A stretch of DNA of 64,000 bases from Chaetoceros tenuissimus (Eukaryota > Bacillariophyta > Thalassiosirophyceae > Chaetocerotales > Chaetocerotaceae), in contig BLLK01000045.1 in assembly GCA_021927905.1 (NCBI GenBank), positions 434,001-498,000 on the forward strand. The letters run 5' to 3'. The position numbers were made by a program, and so were the translations under genes. Below, piece by piece: positions 30,510 through 41,324 of this stretch. The notes under the pieces are model-generated. The model was given only the letters and a program-made list of their open reading frames with translations. It did not search any database and had not been told where the DNA came from. Position 1 is the stretch's first letter. Each line of letters starts with the position of its first letter.

Positions 30510-32099
30510 ATGACATCTGTAAAAACTACCAGCAAAGCGGGCGCTGCCCTCTTCGCCACAAAGGACTATAAAGCTGGTGATATCATTCTCGAAGAGACAC
30601 CACTTTTGACTTTACAGAAAAAATCTGCGTCCGATATAATTGCAATACGTGAACAATTTCAGAATATCAAGGCAGAGAAAAAAGTTAGAGTTTCAGCTCT
30701 TGAAGATTTAGATATTCCTTCAAGTATTGATGTTAAGGACAAGACCAAGTTTAGAGGATTCGTTGAAGCTGCTGCCTCTTTTGCTCTTGTTGAGGATGAA
30801 AACATTCGTGAGAAGTATTTATCATTATATTATCCAGCTGCCATTGATTCAGATGAAAAGGCTGCCAATGAATCCAATACATATGAAAGTGATGTTGTAC
30901 AGTTAGCTGAGAGTGCATTGGTATATTTGCAAAGACAAACTACCCCAACTTCAAAATTGAATAAGCTTGTCACAAATTCATCAAAGAATTGTCTTAAAGT
31001 CATGCTGATTTGGGCATGTAATTCTTTTGAAGGAGGTCTTGTATATGAGCTGACAAGTAGAATTAATCATTCGTGTGACTTCAATGCGGTTGTGTGTGTA
31101 GATCCATTCCAACAGGGGAGTGGAGGGACACAAGAGAGACAGACTATTCGAGCAGCAGCTGCAATCAAGGAAGGTGATGAAATTTGCATTTCATACCTAG
31201 GAAGTTACACATATGCAGACTTTAGTGCAAGAAATGAACGGCTTCAAAAGGAGAAGTTCTTTAAGTGTATGTGTAAAAGATGTGAGACTACTAGAATTGA
31301 AGGGGACGTTGCTGGTAGTGTTCCCTGCTTCCAATGTCATCCAAGAGATGGTAGATATTTAGATGAAGATGTCCAATATGATGACGGAGCAATAGAAGTC
31401 AACTATTGTAAGCCTTGCATAGTAAAGGATTCTTCCTCTTCAAAACCAGGTGATAAAATTGTTTATAGATGTGCAAAATGTGGCGATGTAGAAATTGATA
31501 GTGTTGCATCAAAAGCAATGTCAAAAGCAATAGAAAGAGCAACTGCACACTTGGATGAAGGATTAAAGGTGCAAGCTCAAATTGATGATGACGAAGAAGA
31601 GAGAGCTACCAAAATTGAATTGACAGAACGAATGGCTTGTCTTGCTACATCTGTCTTAGGAGCAAAACATTACGCTTCGAGTCTTTTGACTTTTGTTTCT
31701 CTATCTGCGAAGCTATCTTTGATACATTGTAGGATGTTATGTGAAAGCGCCGATCAGGGATCCAGCGGTGATCAGGAGGAACTGATGAGTGATATTGCTG
31801 AATGTATAGATTCCCTTGAGAGAGTGATCAACTACTTAGAGTCGATAGGTCTACAGTCGCACTTTGGTCAATTGGTTGGAAATGCTTGCATTGGGGTAGC
31901 AAGGGTATTAATTGGGTTTGGAGATGAAAAGAGTGTAAAATATGGTTGCACCTTCTTGAGTAAGGTTTATGACAACTATTTTAAGCTTTCCTTTGAGGGA
32001 GAAGGTATGAAAAAAGTTGTAGAAGCCTTGATGAGTAAGAATGCATCACATAAGAATGACGAAGCTGAACCTCAAAAGAAACGTCATAAATCAAGCTAG
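30510..32099 (+). CDS. SMYD-type SET-domain protein
   Basis: A 529-residue protein from the ATG at 30510; the frame upstream has no other ATG. The SET start is AALFATKDYKAGDIILEETPLL. The core motif NHSC falls at residues 186-189 (TSRINHSCDFNAVV), then EGDEICISYLGSYTYADFSARNERL. A post-SET cysteine cluster follows (FFKCMCKRCETTR, with further C-x-x-C pairs at PCFQCH, YCKPC and YRCAKCG). This order is the SMYD/SET split type of lysine methyltransferase, though no MYND finger is inserted between the SET halves. A helical C-terminal part and a KKRHKSS basic end follow. Probably a protein-lysine methyltransferase; the substrate is unknown. Confidence 0.87.
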   Translation: MTSVKTTSKAGAALFATKDYKAGDIILEETPLLTLQKKSASDIIAIREQFQNIKAEKKVRVSALEDLDIPSSIDVKDKTKFRGFVEAAASFALVEDENIREKYLSLYYPAAIDSDEKAANESNTYESDVVQLAESALVYLQRQTTPTSKLNKLVTNSSKNCLKVMLIWACNSFEGGLVYELTSRINHSCDFNAVVCVDPFQQGSGGTQERQTIRAAAAIKEGDEICISYLGSYTYADFSARNERLQKEKFFKCMCKRCETTRIEGDVAGSVPCFQCHPRDGRYLDEDVQYDDGAIEVNYCKPCIVKDSSSSKPGDKIVYRCAKCGDVEIDSVASKAMSKAIERATAHLDEGLKVQAQIDDDEEERATKIELTERMACLATSVLGAKHYASSLLTFVSLSAKLSLIHCRMLCESADQGSSGDQEELMSDIAECIDSLERVINYLESIGLQSHFGQLVGNACIGVARVLIGFGDEKSVKYGCTFLSKVYDNYFKLSFEGEGMKKVVEALMSKNASHKNDEAEPQKKRHKSS

Positions 32100-32203
32100 T
32101 TCGTTCTAGAAAACGACTTATTTTTTAAGGATTTGTAATAGTCTAGCCTCTTCGAAAAACTAAAACAATCTCACATGTTTCTGCATAAGTGAATGAAGAC
32201 TGT

Positions 32204-35200
32204 TTATATGTAGAAAAACATTGAATCATAAAGCTGCATGATTTCTTCTGAATTTCCACTGTAGAAAATTAGAACAGCACAAAACAGTGCAACTCCTAGC
32301 ATGACTAGTGTGTTTCTACCTTGATAGATAGTCTGTGCAAGCTTTTGTTTAAGGTCGTCATTTTCCTCATCACTTGCATTTATTGACAATACAACCACTG
32401 ACTCATCCCCTAATGAGACAGAAATACACTCCCCATCAGCTGAAAAACTCAATGTTAGAGCTTTCATTGTATCCGTGAGGATTGTTGGAACATGAGAGAT
32501 TGAAGTGGAGGATATTAAGTCAATAGTGCCCATAAGCCTCTTTGTTGATGAATCACAATCAGCGAGCGCAGAAGTGCTTGATTTTGCTCTTGTATGAGTC
32601 TTTGTAACAATGTCAATTCCTGTGCTACAAGTACAGTCGCCAACTTTGACATCGTGGCAACCATCAAGGATACGAATGTGATAAAGAATGACATTACCAT
32701 CTTTTGTGAGGCAACCAAGTGTACTAGTTTCAGGGTGATAAGTAATATCAAGCAAATAATCATCTGCATTTTCGCGTGACATACTGGTACTGTTGTGTGT
32801 ATGACAGTTAAGGTCCTCATCACTCAAAATAAGTCCATTGATCCAGTCAACCAATAGGAGTTGTCCTGATGAAAGGGCAACCAAAGCGAGTAGAGTATTT
32901 GGTATGAGATAATGGAATATTATTCTTCCACATGTGAGGACACTTTTCTTTGAAAGAGAATGTGACACACTAGGGTCGCGAGAACTCGAGGTCAAAGAAG
33001 CAGTGAAGCTTATCTCCATCGAAGGGGAAGATGTAATGTTTGATATATCATCATCTGTAATGTTTGCAGCATCCATCACCTTAGGAAACGTTTTGAAGAT
33101 AAGTGTCTTACCCTCACAGTTAACGGAGAGGATTGTCATTACACCAACATCATCTTCAATACTTCCCATTTGGATATCTAAAGCATCTTTGCCTCCAGGG
33201 AGTGGTATGTTACCAACAACTCTATAACTTTTTTCTAAAAAGTAGTCAGATTTACTGGATGAAGATAAATTGGTTCCGCTGCCCTTTGAAAAGGTAGAGA
33301 CAACGGTCAGGCACCCGGTTGAAACATGGCAAAAGACAAGAAGGTTGTCAACCCATGTACCACATATGATTCTTTTTTTGTATCGTAGAGGAACAATGAC
33401 CGTTCTTGCTTGGGAGTCTATGGAAGATGGACCAAGACCTTTCAAAGTATTGTCAGAGCTACTTTTTCTGCTCGATTTTTTACTCTGGCAAGATAAAAGA
33501 GACGCAGCATAATTGTGCAGTATGATTTGCCCTTTCGATGTACCAATTGCAACCCATTTCGATCCGGGTATTAATTCAATTTTCTTGTCACTTTTTTCAC
33601 TACTAGGCTTGGAGTTGACAATAGATTGTCTTACGTCTTCGTCTTCGTAGTCCCAGTCCTCATTTTTACAAAGTGGAGACTTTTCCCAAAATATGCAAGA
33701 TATATCTCCATTTATCAATGAATTAGCTCCATCACTTGTGCCAGATGAAGTTCTATTTCCTCTCACGACTTTCTTCCCTATCCTACTACTCGATGTTGCT
33801 GATGATGTAGATGTTGGTATTGATAATTCCATTGGTACTGCCTCGTATTCCATTGAATTTTTAACATGAATTCGTGTGCGTGAGGATGATAAAGCACTAG
33901 TAGATGAGTCTTCATCCTGAAATATGTATTTTGATAGGTACCACTCCCAAAGAGGAAATAAGGAGTCATTCTCATCACTTGCAGAGACCTCCCATCCTAC
34001 AGCATCATCAAGAGCATTCTTCGCTCCTTTTAGCATGAGCCCATCGTTATCATTAGGCCTTATATCTACACCATCAAGGTTCATTTTCATATCATCTGGG
34101 ACTGCATGAAGCCAGTCTGGAATTGACCAATACGAAATAGCTGTATTTGTGACTGAGACATTCACCGAAGACTTCTTCTTCTTGTTCGTCAATCCACTCG
34201 AAGATGAGCCGAAACTACCGGTAGCACCAGATTTCTTTCGTTGTGTTATTGCAAGAGTAGTACCATCATTGTTCCAATCTAAACTAGTAACTTCCATAGC
34301 AGTATTACTATATGGTAGCTTGATGTGAAAAACAATTTGTGGCCTAATGACACTTGGATTGGAATCAGTTGAATCCCCGTATTCATCTTGTCGTTTTGAA
34401 ACATTCCTCCTTTTCCCCAAGAGTCGTGCATCATCCAAGAGTTCATATCGAAAAATCCTAAAACAATTTTTCATTTCATCTAAAATGTGACGAGTTAATG
34501 GCTTCAAAACTTTTGTCTTTGCATCTTTCATTGTACTCCTAAGTTTCGATGGAAGCTTTTGCTTCTGTCCATCATCATCTGCTGAGCGTTCCATCTCAGA
34601 GGAAATAGAATGCGAACTATTCTCAACCTTTTTCGCCATAGGACTATCATCGTCAGTCAAATTCGGTGAGAAAACTTTTCGTCGAAGCCCGCATTTTTCT
34701 TTATCATCCAAGTGTGAATCCTTATTCCATATCATGCGATCTGTAGGTAATCCAAACAGCTCACAAACTTCATCATGTGCATTAAACTCTGAGCAGTGTG
34801 TAAATGTCCCTTCGTCAAAAACAAGTATATAAACATGACTTCCCATGGCATGATTTGACTGATTGGTAGATACATCGTTACTACCATTGGAAGGAGCCAA
34901 GTTATTGATGGGGAAAGGAATATTAGATCTGCTTATAGGACTCGCAATTGCCAGCAACTCTGCATTTTTGTTGAGATTTACATTTGGCGCCCATGCATTT
35001 AAGCAAGTGAGACCTGGTGACGACGTTGTATGATTTGCTTGTGCTGACACTTTACTGATCAATCGCTGCCTACGTTTTTGCGTTTTGTTTGATACAGGGG
35101 TGCCTTGCGCACTCGATGTTTCATCCTCTAGTGCATCATTACCATTTTCTGTATCTTTCATAGTTTCATTTGATGTTTTATCGGAAACTCCCGTCTGATC

Positions 35201-35479
35201 TGTATTGCTTTTGCCAACTTTCTTATATGGACTGTTTGGTCCAGAAATAGCTGGGTTTGTATGGAACCTATGGCATTCATCTAGACACATTTTTGGAAGC
35301 GATTTTCTATCATTTTGAGTCTTTGCTTTGGAAGAAATTTCTTTTGTGTTACTTTTCTCAGTCGATTCACTTGATTTCTCGACAGATGGAGCTGAGTCAA
35401 AAAGTCCATCACCTTTGCTTTCCAAAAGTTTCTCTGTAAGGTCACTTTTCTCGTCCGATGTGTTTGTATTTTCGCTCAT
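32204..35479 (-). CDS. Large tail-anchored WD40-like protein
   Basis: A 1091-residue, intron-free protein from the ATG at 35479. The first 170 residues are Ser/Thr/Lys-rich and disordered. Between about 180 and 1040 are scattered WD/beta-propeller-like strands (EVTSLDWNNDGTTLAITQRKK, KWVAIGTSKGQIILHNY, ALVALSSGQLLLVDWINGLIL, LTLSFSADGECISVSLGD) interrupted by Ser-rich loops. The end has one membrane segment (TLVMLGVALFCAVLIFYS) followed by about 18 residues, so the bulk faces the cytosol. A propeller plus a C-terminal anchor recalls the ER COPII exchange factor SEC12/PREB, but the protein is much longer and the SEC12 signature was not seen. Best left as an ER-type tail-anchored propeller protein. 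Confidence 0.7.
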   Translation of the reverse strand: MSENTNTSDEKSDLTEKLLESKGDGLFDSAPSVEKSSESTEKSNTKEISSKAKTQNDRKSLPKMCLDECHRFHTNPAISGPNSPYKKVGKSNTDQTGVSDKTSNETMKDTENGNDALEDETSSAQGTPVSNKTQKRRQRLISKVSAQANHTTSSPGLTCLNAWAPNVNLNKNAELLAIASPISRSNIPFPINNLAPSNGSNDVSTNQSNHAMGSHVYILVFDEGTFTHCSEFNAHDEVCELFGLPTDRMIWNKDSHLDDKEKCGLRRKVFSPNLTDDDSPMAKKVENSSHSISSEMERSADDDGQKQKLPSKLRSTMKDAKTKVLKPLTRHILDEMKNCFRIFRYELLDDARLLGKRRNVSKRQDEYGDSTDSNPSVIRPQIVFHIKLPYSNTAMEVTSLDWNNDGTTLAITQRKKSGATGSFGSSSSGLTNKKKKSSVNVSVTNTAISYWSIPDWLHAVPDDMKMNLDGVDIRPNDNDGLMLKGAKNALDDAVGWEVSASDENDSLFPLWEWYLSKYIFQDEDSSTSALSSSRTRIHVKNSMEYEAVPMELSIPTSTSSATSSSRIGKKVVRGNRTSSGTSDGANSLINGDISCIFWEKSPLCKNEDWDYEDEDVRQSIVNSKPSSEKSDKKIELIPGSKWVAIGTSKGQIILHNYAASLLSCQSKKSSRKSSSDNTLKGLGPSSIDSQARTVIVPLRYKKRIICGTWVDNLLVFCHVSTGCLTVVSTFSKGSGTNLSSSSKSDYFLEKSYRVVGNIPLPGGKDALDIQMGSIEDDVGVMTILSVNCEGKTLIFKTFPKVMDAANITDDDISNITSSPSMEISFTASLTSSSRDPSVSHSLSKKSVLTCGRIIFHYLIPNTLLALVALSSGQLLLVDWINGLILSDEDLNCHTHNSTSMSRENADDYLLDITYHPETSTLGCLTKDGNVILYHIRILDGCHDVKVGDCTCSTGIDIVTKTHTRAKSSTSALADCDSSTKRLMGTIDLISSTSISHVPTILTDTMKALTLSFSADGECISVSLGDESVVVLSINASDEENDDLKQKLAQTIYQGRNTLVMLGVALFCAVLIFYSGNSEEIMQLYDSMFFYI

Positions 35480-35894
35480 ATTCACAGATTAGCGCTCCGG
35501 CGAACAGATTTTTACAAATGGAGTAGTAGAATCAGATACTTTACTGTGTACTGAGTTTTGTCAGTAGTATGAGTAGAAACAGTACAACTTTTGCAACTGA
35601 TGGTAACCTTTTCCACTTTTTATGTGTTGCAGTAGAGAGAGAGAGGGAGATTGGTGTCGAGGGTGTTTCTTCTGTGGCAAGATATATTGCTGAATAATAT
35701 AACCGTTATGTGAGGCCGACAACCTCGACGAGACGTTTCTTCATCTAAAACAATTTTCCTTGACCCTTGACCCTTGACCCTTGACACAAACAGTTACAAT
35801 CATTTCAAATCAACGCTGTCGCTTATTATTGTACACACTTTACAATCAAACATTATCCCTGCTCAAAAGATTGGTTCTTTAGAATTAGCACAAA
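35480..35894. promoter_or_regulatory. Divergent promoter region with a 7-bp tandem repeat
   Basis: About 415 bp. CCTTGAC is repeated four times perfectly at 35758-35785, about 110 bp ahead of the sulfotransferase-like start. A GAGAGAGAGAGG run lies near 35637. No gene was seen. Confidence 0.5.
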
Positions 35895-37384
35895 ATGCCA
35901 AAAGGAAACACAGGTAAAGCTCGTCGACATCGAGAGTTGAAAAAAATTGTAATATGCTTCGCAGTTTGTTTCACAATAATTGCAATCTATGAGTTATCGG
36001 GGAAAGGGTCATCTGCTAGAGAACGAAGAAGAAAAACAAAAAACATTCTTCGCAACGGGGCTAAGAAAAAGTTTTCATCGGATAAAGAGTAAGTTTGGAT
36101 ATGAAACATATCAAGTTGTATAACTATGTCATCTAACCAATTACTTTGGAAAAAGATTCACAAATTTGACGGAAGAAGAAAAAATTGATCTGGTAGTTCA
36201 AGGGAAATTTCATCTTGTAAATTTGAAAATACCACCTACAGGACTGAATGAACATCATAGATATGAAGGGGTTTTGGGTGAATTTTGTCAAATAAATTGG
36301 TCACTTCATAAATCTGAACCTTCATCTTGTAAGTACCCTACATCCTACATTGTTTATCATGCCATAGCCACTCCGTTTAGATATAGATTCTAACTCTGAA
36401 TACTTAGATCCCATGTATCGCGATTTAACAAAAAATTCTCCATCGTGTGAAAGACCATTTAGATTGGATATTAAAAAAGTAGTCGACGTTATGCGAAATT
36501 ATGATGACGAAAGAGAAGCTAAGGGTATTGACTTGGAGAATCAAGTTCCACATTCACTTCAACCAAACGGATTTGTATTTCATGAAAGTAGATGCGGAAG
36601 TACACTCGTTGCAAACAGTTTAGCAGCAATGAACCCACCTGCACATCGTACCTATTCAGAATCGGCACCGCCAATCGCTGCAGCAAAAGCATGTGGCATT
36701 GGTGGAAAAAACTGTCCAGAAGGAAGGGCTGCTGAGCTCTTACGGGATGTTATTTATATAATGGGTAGAACTGATGACCCAAATGAGACCCATTTATTTT
36801 TCAAGATACAATCTATTGGATCAAAGTATATTTCAGTATTTACAGAGGCTTTTCCTGATACGCCTTGGATTTATGTTTACAGAGAACCAGTACAAATTAT
36901 GATGAGTCAGCTTGCGCAAGGAGTTAATAGAGCAAACTGTGTACATCAATTGAGCAACGTACCTGATGAAAAGAGGAAAGAGATTGAAAGTCATGGTAAA
37001 AATCTGGATGATTTGTCCAACATTGAAAAGTGTGCGCTACATTTAAGCTTATTATGTGACTCAGCCCTGCACGCAATATACGAATCTGGATCATTGGCAA
37101 GGGCAGTTAGCTATGACAATATTGTCCAAAAGTTGATTGCCCACATCATTCCAGATCATTTTCATATTCTCATGACTGACGATGAGAAAGAAAACATACA
37201 AAAAGTAGGAGGTCAGTATTCCAAGGGTAGAGGGAAAAGAAAAGCTGAATTCAAAGAAGATAGCGAAGAGAAGGAAAAGAATGCAACTCCTGAAATTCGT
37301 GAAGCTGCGAAGTTCTTTTTACAGAGCTCTTTTGAATTATTAGAAGAAGAAGCAAATGAAAAATACTATGGTGGTGGAGTTTAA
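35895..37384 (+). CDS. Sulfotransferase-like type II membrane protein (copy 2)
   Basis: Three exons, 35895-36088, 36156-36328 and 36408-37384, with introns of 67 and 79 bp (phases 2 and 1), give 447 residues. A basic N-tail precedes one membrane segment (IVICFAVCFTIIAIYEL, about residues 17-33) and a basic stem. The lumenal domain has the PAPS-loop-like FHESRCGSTLVANSLAAM and a later FPDTPWIYVYREPVQIMMSQL, the second conserved strand with R-E-P in the place of the usual R-D-P. This fits the P-loop sulfotransferase fold, in a subgroup common in algae. It differs strongly from the protein at 22348-23430, so the two are not recent duplicates. Acceptor unknown; Golgi location inferred. Confidence 0.75.
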
Positions 37385-37609
37385 AATTCAAAAGTTATAG
37401 TAGTAATCTAAAAAAGATACACTTGAAAAGAAAGGAAAAGAATGTGAGCAAAAATATTATCGGTAAAAAACGTTATCTGGCGACGGCCAGACGGTACAAC
37501 AAGCAGCCACCACAGCAAGAGAAAGCACCTATTTACAGTAGTCAGTTAGACTTTAGTGTTTACTTCATTCCCTTCTATTTACATATTACATCAATATTTA
37601 AAATTTACC

Positions 37610-38368
37610 ATGATATCAAGAAAATTATTGAGTGGAAGCTTTGTGCGAAATGTAAAAGGTTGTCTGACAGCTGGTTCATCAAAGGCTTGTACATCGACCT
37701 CGTTGACTACACAATCAAGATATTTCGGATATGCAGCTGTCAATCATGCGCAAGAATATAAAGAAGCAATTGACGGAAGACATGGTCAACAACTGGAACT
37801 TGCATATGAGGAGGGTGAAAAATATGAGCATGGAGTTTTTGATCCCTTTGAGGCATACAAAGTTGATGTTGAGGATGATATCATAGTTGATGATGGAGAG
37901 GAGAGTGACGATGAAGGAGAGGAGGCAGAGCCGACAAAATACGAGTTTAATAAAGATGGATCGGTAAAGCGTTCAAAGGCTGAGCTTGTAAGCCTCAAAG
38001 CTGGAGCACCTGCAGGAGGCAAGTTTGCAATAATTGACTTGAATGGGTCCCAGAATAAAGTGTGTGTAGATGATGTTGTTATTGTAAACAAGTTACGACC
38101 AGTTGAAAAATGGGCTGTTGGATCTGTTCACACATTAAGTGGGGAGACTGGAGAACTTTTACTCATGGGTAGCCAAGACCATACGCTTGTAGGAATGCCT
38201 TTTGTAAATGGAGGGGAAGTTGTTGTAATGGTCGAAGAAATTACAAGAGACAAGAAAGTCATTGTTTTCAAGAAGAAGAGAAGAAAGAATTATAGAAAAA
38301 AAAATGGACACAAACGAGAAGTAACTTTTTTGAGAGTATTGGATATTCGTTTTCCTGAAAATAGTTGA
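37610..38368 (+). CDS. MRPL21: Mitochondrial large-subunit ribosomal protein bL21m
   Basis: A 252-residue protein from MISRKLLSGSFVRNVKG, a basic, Ser-rich presequence typical for mitochondria. An acidic linker (DDIIVDDGEESDDEGEEAE) precedes the bL21 domain. The domain shows FAIIDLNGSQNKVCVDDVVIVNKL, then ELLLMGSQDHTLVGMPFVNGGEVVVMVEE, and the family end KVIVFKKKRRKNYRKKNGHKREVTFLRVLDI. The K-K-R-K-x-Y-R-x-K-x-G-H-R box is diagnostic of bL21. The long acidic insert is an addition compared with bacterial L21 of about 103 residues. It follows the sulfotransferase-like gene by 225 bp on the same strand. Confidence 0.93.
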   Translation: MISRKLLSGSFVRNVKGCLTAGSSKACTSTSLTTQSRYFGYAAVNHAQEYKEAIDGRHGQQLELAYEEGEKYEHGVFDPFEAYKVDVEDDIIVDDGEESDDEGEEAEPTKYEFNKDGSVKRSKAELVSLKAGAPAGGKFAIIDLNGSQNKVCVDDVVIVNKLRPVEKWAVGSVHTLSGETGELLLMGSQDHTLVGMPFVNGGEVVVMVEEITRDKKVIVFKKKRRKNYRKKNGHKREVTFLRVLDIRFPENS

Positions 38369-38489
38369 AGTTGTCTATTATTACCCTAAAAAATGCTATG
38401 ATTTATCTACATCTAACGTCTATTTTCCTTTCGTATGTTGTTGATATTTTGTAAAATTACAAAAGGAAAAATCCACATATATATTTTGA

Positions 38490-40316
38490 TCAAAGAAGTA
38501 AAGATTCGCTACCATCTACAGAGACAAAATCAAGAACAGAACAAGTGTCTTTGGCTACTGAGACTTTGGTGGGTGGGCTCATGTTCGTCAACGAAAGAGG
38601 ATCCATCAATGAAAGGGTTCCAACACTCTGATCATCGTCATTATCGTTGGAGCTTATGATTTCTCTCTTTAAAGCTTCTATTGACATACCTGCATGAATT
38701 GCACTCATGGTGCGCTTTGAGTGTTGCCCTTTTGCACTTGACGCAAGAGATGATTCTTCTTCTTGTTGGTGACTAGAAACTTCCAATGCCTTGAGAGAAT
38801 CTTCTAGAGCTCGTTGCTTTTGTTGGATAGATTTCTGGCCTCTCTTTCTACCAGGAGTATATGCTTTGAAAAGCTTGTTGCTGTGAGGAATATCGTCTTG
38901 AGAGACTTTATTTTTTCTGAGAATAGACCGATCGCTGATCACTGTGTTGCCTGTCGAAGAATAATCATTTGACGCACTGGATGATTCCTGTTGTACATTT
39001 TCCTTCCCTTTTCGAATCAATCTACCAGTTCTTTTGGACGCGGAATCAGTTGGGCGCGAGTTCAGTCTTGCCGTTGCTTCATTCAATTTGGTAGCCATTT
39101 GAGCCTTTTCCTTGATAATCTTGCTCATTTGTTCTTCTAGAGCTACTTCGCTCATTTTGAAAGTAGACAACGATTCTTCTAATTCGTTGCATTTTCTTCT
39201 TTCGCAGTCTAATAAATCCTTTAATGAATTTTTGTCTCGCAGAGAATCTTCCAAGTCCGACTTGACTTGTTCCAATTCAGCATGATATCTAGCTGCCAAC
39301 TCTTGCAATTGCAACATTTTCTCCACGTTCAAATCACCATTCACTCTCGCTGACTCTAAATCCTTGACAAGATCCATATTTTGTTTCTGAAACCTTGCTA
39401 AAGTTTCTTGTTTTACCTTTTGCAAATTGTGTTGCAATTCATTCTTTTCAGATTCCAATTGAGTCACCTGCTTCATTCTCGAGTGCAATGACTCCTGTAA
39501 AGAATTCTCCCTTTCCTTCCATTCCCCTGAAGCATTTTGAAAAGACTGTAATTCCATTTTCACATTTTGCAATTCATGTTCAATCTGCTGATATTTTTGC
39601 TGCATCATTCTCTTTTCTTCGTTGGACTGGTGTACTTGATTCCACAAGCCATTCTTGTCATTTTGTAAATTTCGTATTTCATTTTGTAAAAGGGATGAAT
39701 GCTTACGTTCTTCTTCCAAATGTTGCCGTATTGCATTCAACTCAGTTTGTAAAAATTGCATCTCTTGATTAGATGATTCTTTGGCCAGTGACGCTGCATG
39801 GAGTTGATTGGACAAGTCTGTGATTTGAAGTGAATGGATCTGATTGACGTTTCTCAATTCATTTCGTTCCGATTGCAATTCGTGCAATAGAGTATTAGTC
39901 TCTAGTTGACTATGTAAATGGCTCATATCAGAATGTGCAATTGAATTCGTTCTGTAATTTTGATTTTGAAATATTGATGCTGATAGTTGAGATGAGTAGG
40001 TAGATGCTTCTTCGTCTCGATGATTGGGTATGAGAGATGCTAGTCCAAGGTCTCGAAGGATTGTCCGTAGTTGTTGGTTTTCAACTTCAAAATTACCTCT
40101 CGTCTCATCAGCTTGATGTAGATGTGCATCTTGATGACTGTGGCCTACTTCTGCTTGATCATGATGTTGAGGCTGTGGCTGAGGCTGCTGATGGTGTATT
40201 GGCATAGTTGGCATTGGACAACTTCGAGGCAGCAGCTCGCTGCAATCATCATCCTCAGGAGAATGGGGGGTGATGAAGATGTGCTTTGGAGTCCCTTCGT
40301 CTTTTGATTCCTCCAT
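38490..40316 (-). CDS. Long coiled-coil protein, function unknown
   Basis: A 608-residue, intron-free protein. An N-terminal Pro/His/Gln-rich part is followed by a continuous Gln/Glu/Leu heptad coiled coil from about residue 75 to 400 (LHELQSERNELRNVNQIHSL, SLLQNEIRNLQNDKNGLWNQV). The C-terminal 200 residues are Ser-rich with basic pieces (SKRTGRLIRKGKENVQ, YTPGRKRGQKSIQQKQRALEDSLKALE). It may be a cytoskeletal, centrosomal or Golgi tether, but no family hallmark is present. It is convergent with the bL21m gene. Confidence 0.75.
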   Translation of the reverse strand: MEESKDEGTPKHIFITPHSPEDDDCSELLPRSCPMPTMPIHHQQPQPQPQHHDQAEVGHSHQDAHLHQADETRGNFEVENQQLRTILRDLGLASLIPNHRDEEASTYSSQLSASIFQNQNYRTNSIAHSDMSHLHSQLETNTLLHELQSERNELRNVNQIHSLQITDLSNQLHAASLAKESSNQEMQFLQTELNAIRQHLEEERKHSSLLQNEIRNLQNDKNGLWNQVHQSNEEKRMMQQKYQQIEHELQNVKMELQSFQNASGEWKERENSLQESLHSRMKQVTQLESEKNELQHNLQKVKQETLARFQKQNMDLVKDLESARVNGDLNVEKMLQLQELAARYHAELEQVKSDLEDSLRDKNSLKDLLDCERRKCNELEESLSTFKMSEVALEEQMSKIIKEKAQMATKLNEATARLNSRPTDSASKRTGRLIRKGKENVQQESSSASNDYSSTGNTVISDRSILRKNKVSQDDIPHSNKLFKAYTPGRKRGQKSIQQKQRALEDSLKALEVSSHQQEEESSLASSAKGQHSKRTMSAIHAGMSIEALKREIISSNDNDDDQSVGTLSLMDPLSLTNMSPPTKVSVAKDTCSVLDFVSVDGSESLLL

Positions 40317-40467
40317 GATAGACTCTCTATTTGGTATCTACTGGCATTCAATTGAACTATGGACTGGATGAGAATGGTGATAGAGAGACAGACGAGTGTG
40401 GGTCTCTCATTTTCATTTTCATTTCCTTTTTTCTTTTTTCAAAATACCGGACAGGCCTTTTGATCAA

Positions 40468-40508
40468 GTCCGACCTTCGGAGGAGCGCAGCGACGGAGAA
40501 GGTCGGAC
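40468..40508. repeat. GC-rich perfect 11-bp hairpin
   Basis: GTCCGACCTTC at 40468-40478 and its exact complement GAAGGTCGGAC at 40498-40508 enclose a 19-nt loop GGAGGAGCGCAGCGACGGA. The whole 41-bp block is far richer in G and C than its AT-rich surroundings. It could be a structured RNA end, a protein-binding palindrome, or an end of a small transposed unit. It lies about 150 bp upstream of the coiled-coil gene start. Confidence 0.65.
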
Positions 40509-41324
40509 GCTTACTTAACCCCTACGTACACGAGACCAATACGGTCTGAGTCAAATTTGCGAGTTTGGAATATTGCGAATATTTTTAGGAATTATGCTGT
40601 ATACCATTATTTAGACTTTTAGTAGTAGATAAAGATAGAGTATTCAAACTTTTTCATTGTCCATCTCGTTGTTGAGATATTCCAGGAAAACTACCTAATT
40701 TTGGCCTGTTTTGGTTCCTGGGACTCACATGGGAGTCGCTGAGAGCTCATGCGCCAACAAGAACTTTCCACCAACCACACTCAATTACACAACACCAACA
40801 TTGATTGAAACGAGCTTCAAACAATACAATCGATCCAAAAAACCACACAGATATAACAATCAACACATTTCGTATAAGGGATAGGCTTTGAATTGTGCTC
40901 AAAGGGCTCAAAATGAATCGATACGATTGAATTAGATGATTGGCAATTGGACGAATCTCGAATCAATACGAAACTGAGCCAATTCAATCAAATGGAAGCC
41001 TTCAAGCTCCTCCTTCCTTCTTTGAAATAAACTCTTTTGCGTAGATTGTTTCATTTTAAAGATCGATCACACCATTGACTCTAATATTCATGCATCCATG
41101 CTCCATTTCTCGTTTCCTGCCTTTTCAATTCATTTTGATCCCGTACGTAGCTACGTAGCAGGTAGATGCAAAGGATAGCCACATTACAATGACCTTTCCC
41201 CTTTTCTTGTATTTCACTTTTACTTGGTAAATGTGATTTTGGAAGTCTAAATGTAACCAAATTGTGATCAATGCAATTTATAATATATTATTGTCGAAAA
41301 TCTACTAAAGCTTTGATCGCAGAT

